Shown here piece by piece: positions 46,146 through 55,100 of a DNA stretch of 64,000 nucleotides (position 1 is its first letter; every line of letters starts with the position of its first letter). The DNA comes from Byssochlamys sp. IMV 00236 (taxonomy: Eukaryota; Ascomycota; Eurotiomycetes; Eurotiales; Thermoascaceae): assembly GCA_001931875.2 (NCBI GenBank), contig MSJH02000802.1, positions 100,455-164,454 on the forward strand, written 5' to 3'. Made by a program: the position numbers and the translations under genes. The notes under the pieces were generated by a model. That model made no database searches and was not told the origin of the DNA. It saw only the letters and a program-made list of their open reading frames with translations.

Positions 46146-46560
46146 ATATTGCTCTTTCTTCTCCTAGCCACTCCATCGGGCGCTATGCCTACAGCGCCAA
46201 AGTGTCCACCTCTGCGTCTCCAGGAGACGCGACGATTTCATATTTTTGGGTAAGTTACTCTTCCTTCCTTCCCTAGATTATAAGCATTAATAAATATTAA
46301 CTAATATATAATCAGGCCGACAAACAAATCTGTCGCTCATATCTTCGCATTCGCGGCAAGCCTAGTAATAATGTTAGTAGGCGCAGCAGTGGCGTTCCGA
46401 ATGTATGTACTCCGTACTTGATCCTTCCCTTCTCAAGTACTGGTACTGATTGATTGTTTCTAGGGCGGCCTTGCCCCCAATCAGCTATGAGAACGTGTGG
46501 TACTTAATTGCCCTAAGCTGCTTTATATATCAAGTACTAGTACTAACTAGGGTTTCTTAG
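46146..46560 (+). CDS. tandem unit 2: same three-exon architecture, start codon lost
   Basis: Homologous exons are 46146-46249, 46316-46402 and 46464-46560, and all phases equal those of unit 1. The aligned start position reads ATA instead of ATG (ATA TTG CTC TTT CTT versus ATG TTG TTC CTT TTA), and an in-frame TAA lies 12 nt upstream. The first in-frame ATG is at 46185, after the signal-like LLFLLLATPSG. Exon 1 is 36 nt (12 codons) shorter than in unit 1. Exon 2 is again 87 nt and encodes a membrane segment (HIFAFAASLVIMLVGAAVAF). Exon 3 begins ALPPISYENVWYLIAL and runs 11 codons further, to TAG. The frame is otherwise undamaged, which argues against simple decay. It may start at a non-AUG codon, or supply alternative exons to unit 1, or be a recent pseudogene. 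Confidence 0.45.
46531..46560 (+). repeat. third, partial copy of the intron-2 acceptor region
   Basis: These 30 nt match the 3' end of unit 2 intron 2 (46434-46463) at about 20 of 30 positions, both starting CAAGTACT and ending TAG, and both are followed by GGCG. It looks like the edge of a third module fused onto the end of unit 2. Confidence 0.4.
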
Positions 46561-46605
46561 GGCGAGTGTGCGGAGCGTCGGTCGTTGTTGTCGTGGTTGT
46601 CTTTG

Positions 46606-46749
46606 TCGTTGGCGGGGCGGGGGGGGCGGGGGGGAAGAAGGAGGAGACCCAGCCGGAGAGGCCGACGCAGACGGGGCCGACGCAGGGGACGGCGGGGAGC
46701 TCGGGGGTGGAGGAGGGGAGGCCGGAGGAGGGGAGGGCGGGGGAGCAGT
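46606..46749 (+). other. G-rich tract with G-quadruplex potential
   Basis: The plus strand is extremely guanine-rich, including runs of 4, 8 and 7 G separated by single C near 46614-46634 and further GGGG runs to 46745. Any frame through it gives low-complexity Gly/Arg or Pro/Thr protein, so I read it as non-coding. It directly follows the tandem units. Confidence 0.65.
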
Positions 46750-46876
46750 AGGAGTTAGGTATTATTAAATTATTTATCGGAAGTCGACTAGACGACTCGA
46801 CCAAAAAGGAGAACTCCTCAGAGGTCTGGTCCTAGCTGGATCTAACACATTATTCAATTCGCATGTTTTATTGCAC

Positions 46877-47533
46877 CTATAGTCTTTTCTCCAAGTTAAT
46901 AGAACAGTAATCATGGATAATGATATCCCGAGCCCTCCTGCTCGTCTCAATATCAGAAATCTTGAAAGCAGCACGTTCGTTTCTTCTTCGCTCACAGCAG
47001 ATACAGCCTCCTCTGCAATGCATAAATAGCCCAGGTTTCCTCGACGATTCTCTCTCCCGGTAACAACACCCACAATCATATGCACAACAGCCACCTATGG
47101 CTTTACACGCGCGCTGAACTTCTTCTTGTGTATATGACACGTACCCATTCTGGTATAAATCAAATTCTCGGATGTAAGAGCCTTTGGGTTTGTTAAATAG
47201 ATGCGAATGGTACTTTTGATTTAGAAACCACCATCTTTTGTTATAACTCGCCATCTTCGCTTTATGGCCCTCCAGTTCATTTTTCTCTTCTTCTGTTAGG
47301 TCCCCATTGAATTTTTGCCTTTTTTCGAGTTCGAGCCTCTTTTGGTCGGTTCCAATCTCATATTGAATCATGGCCATCCTTGCAATTTCATTATCCAATT
47401 GCCGATTAATCCACTTCTTTTGCGGGCCTTTGGACCGATAGAAGATCTCGAATATCTTGGCTGTATTTTGTACCTTTACGGCGCTCTCGACACAGCCATG
47501 ATCAAGGAGGTATTGTTCGATTCTTGCAAACAT
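46877..47533 (-). CDS. uncharacterised 218-residue protein with Cys-rich C-terminal motif
   Basis: Single-exon protein. Residues 1-130 are helical and charged, with WINRQLDNEIARMAMIQYEIG and WWFLNQKYHSHLF, and no signal peptide. The C-terminal third has CKAIGGCCAYDCGCC, then HCRGGCICC, giving ten cysteines in two clusters. This resembles a lineage-restricted family of fungal proteins with a GGCCxxDCGCC signature that I remember only as hypothetical. The cluster could bind zinc or be a disulfide knot, but an intracellular metal-binding role is more likely without a signal peptide. It is convergent with the tandem membrane units, ending about 130 bp from the G-rich tract. Confidence 0.6.
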   Translation of the reverse strand: MFARIEQYLLDHGCVESAVKVQNTAKIFEIFYRSKGPQKKWINRQLDNEIARMAMIQYEIGTDQKRLELEKRQKFNGDLTEEEKNELEGHKAKMASYNKRWWFLNQKYHSHLFNKPKGSYIREFDLYQNGYVSYTQEEVQRACKAIGGCCAYDCGCCYRERESSRKPGLFMHCRGGCICCERRRNERAAFKISDIETSRRARDIIIHDYCSINLEKRL

Positions 47534-50500
47534 TTCGCGCGACGTCGGAGACGGTCACGATAGGTAGGCTATACGTGGGATACGAGGGGTCAAGGTATCT
47601 GCAAGGACGGCAATCGTTCGCAGCGGGCAATACGGAAGATTAGAGGCAACCGAAATCTGTATTGAAGAATGAAAACAAAGAACCCACAATGAGGAATTCT
47701 TTGGAGGATGAGACAAGTGCGGGAAGAGGTGGAAGAAAGGGAAGAATAAATATTCGGTGCAGGCAGCAGTTCTCGTCACATATGTGGCCTAATCCGACTT
47801 GAAAATTGGAATTTCGTTGACGACACGATGATTTCTGTGGTCTTGATGTGAGTATTCTTTAGTATATGCCATACCTAGACATTCAGGTCAACGCGTCATA
47901 GCAGACTTAATGTCTATGTGATATTTTGCCCGTTCAGTTAGGTACCTTTAAGTCGCGTATATAACACCAAAGGTGTCCATTAAGATCCATTCTCTATATC
48001 TCTTGCAAGTCCTGGTAAATTCATATGGGGAAGAAGGAAGGGTCTACTTCTAAGTAGCTGCATCTAATTGTTCAATAGTGTGCATATATGCAGGAAATAT
48101 ATCCATGTATCTCATAGATTACTAACTGCTTAAAATTTCAAAACATATTTCTTTCCTTTCTATTTTTGTGTCTTCTGTACTGCTAAGCAGTTATAATAAT
48201 ATTGACGGACGACTGGAAACTTGTACTTTCCTCCCCATTTATCCAACTAGCCCGCTGTATGCGTTGGCGTAATATGACTTTATCCGATCAGATAGGAATT
48301 TGCGCTTCTAGAGAAGTATCTACTTCACTTGATCTGACTCCAAAAAATTTTATGTGGCCAGCTGAACGTCCCAGAGAACGCCTGGTGAGGAGACACGCAA
48401 TGTCCGGCTTAACCTTCCCCGCTGCAATACCGGCACAGTCAACAAGGACCATTTCTACTACAGGTACTACGTACTATTACTATTCTTATACTTGTTATAG
48501 CTAGCTGAGATAACAAATAGGGCTGATATGCGGGTTTGTGCCTTAGCATGCGGGCAGCCAAGCGTGGCTCAGCCACTACTTAGTGGCGCGGCAAACCGCC
48601 GCCACAGAAGACTTGAAGCAAAAGGAAAAAACGATACAAATGAGACAAACCCAGGAATAAATGCAAACGTATCAAACATAAGGAAACAGCACAGATCGAG
48701 CAAGTACATACTAACTACACACTTACATGATACTCACGACGACGACGGGCAATGACTTGTCGGTAATAGTAGTGCTGATGACGTCCTGGGTTGTGAAAGT
48801 CATACTTAACATCAGCCCTAAGATCATTCGACAGGCATATTCAGTGTCTTACCTTACCTCAATGGGCCGAAGCTCCGTTGCCAACGCTACGCTGGACAGT
48901 CTAAAAAAGAGGGGTTAAGGTTTTCCATCCTTTCCCGGGATCGGATACAGTAGTCCCATGTGACCTATATCTTGCCAGTTTAGTCCCCCAGACACTAGAA
49001 CTGCATACTAATCATACTGTACAGAAATGTGGAGAACAAGAAAAGAAGTTGTTCGCGGATGACCATACTGCTAAATCTGCTATGGAGGCGTAGGACTTCT
49101 TGCGTTCCTTTGCCTTGGTCTCGGTTCGTCTGAACCACCTGATTCCAGACCCTCAGAAAGCTCTCGAAAAGAGGAAGCAACTATGCCTTATGCCGTGACC
49201 TATTGCCATTAAATGCAGGTACAGAGACTCCTGTGAGTCGTGACTCTCTCTAATCATAGCCCACGAGAACATTTGGGAAAACCCCGGGGGAAAAAGATTG
49301 ATGAGTGGCTGGTCGTTTGTCATAAGCCGAGGAAGTCAGACTGCTGACGGCCAGTGAGATGGATGATCTTGATTCGCTGGTCCCTGTGCTCATTCCATCA
49401 TTGATCTATTCCATCACTAGATCCAGCGGCATCCAGAGCGTGCGCACAGCGGTGTTTTCTTGCATTCTGTGAGATTAATGACGAGGAAATATTTACTATC
49501 AGAAATTTCTTGAGCTCAACTACTAAAACATGAGGAATCCGTGAGCTTTGCCGATTGTGCTGTGATACTCCAGTCAGCGATGCATCATTATATGGCGCTG
49601 ATTTGACGCCCGGTCATCCGTCGGACAACGCTCCTAAAGAGACTAATGCCCGCCTGGGATTCGCGTTTTACCCCGGATCTTCCAGCAGCCGCTTCGACAA
49701 CGACAATGGTCTCGATGCTGGTAGAATCCTCTAAGCACGATGCTTAATTGGGCTGATCTGTCCCCGCCTTTATTCTCTTTTTGCAAGTCCTACTTTTTGG
49801 CCACCAATGAATCTCCGACGGTGCTGCAAGTCAAGTGAGCGCCGACGCCACTTCTAAATGATGGCCTTGCAACCTTTTACGGAACATAACCATGTTGCGC
49901 GGGGTTCCTGTTGGTTGTCTTCCAGCTCCATAACATGGTCTCCAATCACCTGTGGGGACCCGGATCTGGGGGTTGTGATCTGCTGCATTGTTTCCTTTTG
50001 TTGCAGCTATCCCCGGTCCATACTCCGAGGTATACTACTACTAGAACGGCTTAACTCTCTGGCTATATCTGCGGCTCGAGGTGCAATTTTCGGCCACTGC
50101 CCTATGTATCTGTCCGTTACGACTTGTGGAATCCACCTGGTCATCATGGACTGTGCAAGGGAGTAGCGCGCCAACGCCTAGGGACTGGATAAAGCTAGCA
50201 GCCGACTCAATTGGATTGGTTGATCAGAGACATTGTCACCCTCGAGCATCTTGGCATGGATCCTACCAGTCTACGGTCTGACGTACCGCGGCTCTAGCCA
50301 ACTTGGATTCGTGAGTTTTGGCCTCTATAATGCATGTGACGCTAGTTCAGCACAGTTCTGGAAGTCTCTGATCGGCAGTTGGGTATTCAGCTCGCTCTTA
50401 TAAAGAGTTTGATATCCCCAGTTGTACAGTTATCCGACGCTGACCACTCGTTACTTCATCAACCGAGTCTGTCGTTTCAAGAGCAACCGGTGTACCCGTC

Positions 50501-50544
50501 GTCCGTTCCATATTATCATAGACAATTGGCAAGTCAAGAGGAAA
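47534..50544. other. gene-free intergenic stretch
   Basis: Three kilobases with AT-rich sequence at 47.8-48.2 kb and scattered short frames (for example 48202-48504 and 49858-50166) lacking domains or plausible composition. The last few hundred bases contain the promoter of the CFEM gene. No tRNA or transposon was recognised. Confidence 0.45.
50399..50405 (+). promoter_or_regulatory. TATA-like element of the CFEM gene
   Basis: TATAAAG lies about 140 bp upstream of the ATG at 50545, a plausible distance for a fungal TATA box with a leader near 100 nt. Confidence 0.45.
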
Positions 50545-51317
50545 ATGCAGTTCTCCTATACCTTCATTGCTCTCGTGGCCGCCGGTCTCGCCAGTGCTCA
50601 GTTACCCAACGTGCCGTCCTGCTCCGTAAGACAGCCACCCACCATAACCCTGTTCCGTATCTAACAATCTGTTCAGCTCAATTGTTTTGTGACGGCTCTC
50701 ACTACCGATGGCTGCTCAGGCCTGACTGATTTCAATTGCCACTGCCAAAAGACGCAGCTTGTCAGTCAGATCACGCCCTGTGTCCAGAAGGCTTGTGACG
50801 TCGCCGACCAGTCCTGTACGTTATGTACCCTAGTCAGCTCTATAACTAATGCTAACAGTGAAGGATAGCTGTGTCTAGTGTTGTGGTCTCTCAGTGCTCT
50901 GCTGCTGGTCATCCTGTCTCAATTCCTAACCCTGGTGCGGCGTCTTCGACCGGGACTGCCACCACCACTACTACTGCGGCTGCAACAACCACCTCGGCTG
51001 CCTCTCCTACTAGCAGCTCCTCCAGCTCTAGCAGCAGCAGCAGCAGCTCGAGTGCTGCTGCCACCGCCACTGCCACCGCCACTGTCACCCCTACGCCTTC
51101 GTCTTCTGGCTCATTTGCGACCACGTCCACCCCAGTAGGCTCTTCCATCTCATCAGCTAGTGGGATTGGAGCAACTACTTCTGCTGGCGCCTCTACTTCT
51201 GCTGGCTCATCCACTGCTTCTGCCTCTGCATCACATTACACCGGCGCTGCTTCTAATGTCAAGGGCAACATGGCCGGTGCCGCTGCTGTTGCTGCTGTTG
51301 CGGCTTACATCTTGTAG
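50545..51317 (+). CDS. CFEM-domain GPI-anchored cell-surface protein
   Basis: About 222 residues from exons 50545-50625, 50677-50815 and 50869-51317. Signal peptide 1-18 ends at LASAQ. The CFEM domain spans about 19-85 with eight cysteines in order (VPSC, LNC, DGC, FNC, HC, TPC, KAC, SQC). The fold is disulfide-rich, and several CFEM proteins bind heme or act at the host or wall interface. A long Ser/Thr/Ala-rich stalk (about 95-195) would be O-mannosylated, and the hydrophobic C-terminal tail (AGAAAVAAVAAYIL) after an SN/KG site is a GPI-attachment signal. I chose the third-exon acceptor at 50868 because the earlier AG would bring in a stop. Confidence 0.88.
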
Positions 51318-52155
51318 TTCTAGTCCTGAGGTGACTGTGCAGGTTGCTGAACGGCTGTTTCTACCTTGCGATAGGTGACGTGTCTTTGATCTCGGAATCA
51401 AGAAGACGAGGCACTCTCGTGGCAAGTTAAAGTCTTTTCGTTCAGCATGTTAAATAGCACAATTAGCTTCCATTTCTGGATGTAAAAATTTTGTCGACTT
51501 CATGTGCCTGTCCGTCTATGTCTTCTCCACTGTATCGCTTCTTTCAGCTATGGTGCAAATTACATTTGTATGTACATACCGACCATGACATACTGTGAGG
51601 AAGCGATTTATGCTAATGTAATAACCCTCCAGGTGTGATCCACTGAGCTTTCCATTATTATGTCGAGGATCTCAACCAAGGCACTTGATCGTACCAATTC
51701 GTTTTCTAGCCACTAAGTATGTACTGTACATGTGCCACTTTCGAAAGTCTAAACAAGTATAAACCCAACGCAGTGACATGAAGCATGAGTCACGAAGAGT
51801 GAGAGGGAACATGCCAAGCCAAACTGCGCTGAATGAGATCCAATAGCGCAATAGGTCACATTTACTCTCCATCATACCCAAGTCTAGGCTGACTTTTTGG
51901 AACTCGACGAGACAATTTTAGCGACTGTCTATCTAGTTACTCGCTTGTCAGTGAAAGCCTCGAGTTGCTAGTGCGCGCGCGACATTTTTAGTTGAGAGAA
52001 AGCGGACACTAATCTCTTTACGTTCCCCGACTCTTTCAAGGCAACAATGTCTCCTTTAGTGGAATATTTGCCGTCGTCCATTAGATTAGGATACTTAAAC
52101 ACCAGATGGCCCTGTCATAAGCACTGTTCAATACGGAGTCGCGGATCTGTACAAG
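51318..52155. other. intergenic region between CFEM gene and 1648-residue orphan
   Basis: Ordinary 3' UTR and promoter sequence with only short frames; I see nothing else in it. Confidence 0.5.
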
Positions 52156-55100
52156 ATGGGGATCCCTGAGGCACTTCAGCCCCAGGTGTTGTTGCCGCAG
52201 CATCCTTCCGTCCTTGTCAGCCATTTTCACTCGCTTGTCAACGACAATCCTTCTTTGGCGAATATCAATGCGATCAATGACAGTCTTCTTAATCTGATAC
52301 ATAGAGAAGCAATTTCCCCTTCCGCATACCGTGTTTGGCTTCCGATTGCTTTGCGACATTCATCACACTTCCTGCCTGCGGCACTGCGTGACACCGTTTC
52401 TGCAGGCGTGCGCAAATCTGCGATTCGCGTCCTCCGCAGTCTGTTTCATAACCCACGCTGGAAAGTCCAAGGTTGGGACCATCTTGGTGGAGCTGCGGGA
52501 ATTAGAGATGTCCTCGACACACTTCCAATTGCCGAAGTGAAGCAATTTGTCGGAGTAATCGCCGGTTACAGCTATTGTTCCAGCAGGGAGCAGGCTGCAG
52601 CATGTTTCGAGGAGTTGTTAGCTTTGGTGGAGAGATCCGAGGATTCGAGTCGCAGATCGCTATCTAAATATATGCGACCATTGCGTGCACATTGCAGTCG
52701 TCAAAATGTGATTGAGCTATTGGCGTCATCGCCACCAGATCTTGGGCACTTCTTGATTCGCCTTGCCCCGTTGCATACGGATATCCTCCGACAGGCGGTG
52801 ACTGGGACAATCCATATGCCTCTAGAGGTGCGCTTGGAGATTATAATTGTGTGCAACGATGTCCTGATGGGCTCAAAGAACGACTATGTGCCGAGATACG
52901 CCACAGGCAAAGAGTTTCAGTCAGACTTCTCACCGGGGTTTGCATTTAGTATGGACCTCTTGCACGTGTTGGTAACTGAATCTGAGATAAAGGCAAGAAT
53001 CAGCGCACATCAGATTCATAAGTGGATTCAATCTACATTGCGTCTTGCCATTGTCAGAAAGCTGCCGCTTGAACACGTCCTGATATTTGTGAGAGGAAGT
53101 TTACCACTATATCGTTCCAAATGCCCCGATTGGCTTATCAACGATATCCCACGAGAGATCATTCGATGGTGGTCTATTGCAAAGGTGGGGAGCTCTGGAG
53201 ACTCCGGGTCTAATTCGATCATGGAAAAGGTCCAGCGGAGACACGAACCACGACCGACGGTAGCTCACCAAGAGATACTAAAAAAGTTAGTGGTCGAAGA
53301 AGTGTTGCAGCAAAAAGACGACAAGCTTGACGTGCAGCGGCGCCGGTATGACTTTACGAGAACAGTGGCTGGTCTTCTCTCACTAGTGGGTAGAGAATGC
53401 AGGATTGAGCTTCTTTGGTTGATTTGCAAGCATTCTCCCTTTCTCAATTTCGATATAAGGACAGTAACCCCTTCGGAAAGAGAAGTGCAGCTGGTGCCGG
53501 TCTGGGATTATGCTGTTCTGCAGAAGCTGCCACCTGGAGATGCGAAATACTTGTTCAGTCGATCCCTGAGTATCTACCACTGCGATGAGTTTCTACCCAG
53601 TCCCGGGTCTCTATCATGGAAAGAGCAATGCTTTCTCTGGGCAGATGCAGAGATAGCAACCGCTAAAACAATCGATGATCTTGTGATGACCGAGAAATTG
53701 ATCAACGGGATGAAACAGCAATCAATGCAGCAAAGGGATCACTCAGAACGGCTGGTATGGGCAGAAACAGCGATACAGGTTGCTGCCAGGACGAAGTCCT
53801 TGGAAATTTTCTGCGACATTGTTGACTGGAGCAAGCGCTTTCTACGAGACCCGCTCGTGTTTCCCGGCATTATGAATCAAATCCTCTCCAATGGTGGCCG
53901 CATTCTCTCCTGTCAGAACGATAAGAAAACCATAAAGGCAGAATCAAAAGCCGACCTTGTGGTCGTTGCACAAAAAGCAAACGGACTTCTAATGGATTTA
54001 CTTAAGACACTCTTGCTCTTGCTTCGAGAGCCTGGGGTTCGGTCAAACATGAGAGCAATGAGAACGGTAAGTAACAAAGTATTCACTCTCTTTTCCAGCA
54101 CTGTCAACGGTCGGATGGAAGCAGTGAGACAATATGCAAAAAGCGATCTCGCCACCGAGTCTGAGTCGGTGGATATATTGCTCGGGTCACTAGTACCAAT
54201 CATCATCGATTACGAGCGTGAAGGCAATTCAGAAGAATGCATGGATGTCCTTTGGAGTGGCACGGAAGGAGTGCTGAGAAATGTCGAATGCCCAGAGAGC
54301 CCAAGTTCCGCAGAACTTGCATTTATGGATCGAATCGCACGCAAAAGAGATGAATTTTGGCAGCAGAAACGGGTTAATCGCAACCCAGATATTCTTACTT
54401 TGGACCAGGGGTTGCCTAAAGGCCTTGCAGTTCAAAATTTAGTTCCTGGTACTACATGGCTTTCCCACATCCTGGAACGTCAAAACGAAGCACCCTATGT
54501 GTCTTCTAGGGCCAACGAGGTTATTTTCGCTCCGGTGGATATTCTCATGGCTGTACCACCAGACGGCGCTAGACCTGATGGAAAGTTCGTGGATCGGCTT
54601 GCAGTTTTGATCCGTGCTTACATGGGACGTGGTGAGAAGCTAGAGAAGGAGAAGCGTATTATGAAAATCTGGGAGTACTATTCCACGATCCTTCAATCGC
54701 GTCTACTGAACCTCAGACTGTTCCAAAATTGGTTGGCCGACCTAGCTCGGAACTCCGGTATGGAAGGGGCAGCCAACAGAATCCAACCAGACATACCTTT
54801 AACATTGAGTATACCTGCCGTATCGGAAATGTTAGTCGAATGGGATCCCTTAGGGGGACTACAGGACGATAGCGAGATGTTAACTGGAGAGAATGAGAGC
54901 CGTTCACCGCATTCTGGCACCATCCTGAACTCCAGAACTTCATATTTCTTTACCTCCGGCAAGCTGAGACTTGGGCCGGAAGCTAAAAAGGAAAACCTGC
55001 TTTCAGTCTGGAAACTAGGGCGCCATTCCCTGAAAGAGGTGCCTACAGAGTGCTCTACAGCCACTCGTGAAGCTGTTATACTTTCTGCTCTCCTCTTTCT

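Noticed and set aside
46547..46804. Pro/Thr-rich minus-strand frame over the G-rich tract
   Set aside because: It is the translated complement of repetitive G runs, not a protein-like sequence.
48202..48504. 100-codon plus-strand frame
   Set aside because: No domain, AT-rich surroundings, ends in translated low-complexity Tyr/Ser.
50909..51214. Val/Ala/Glu-rich minus-strand frame
   Set aside because: Shadow of the Ser/Thr/Ala repeat stalk of the CFEM protein on the other strand.
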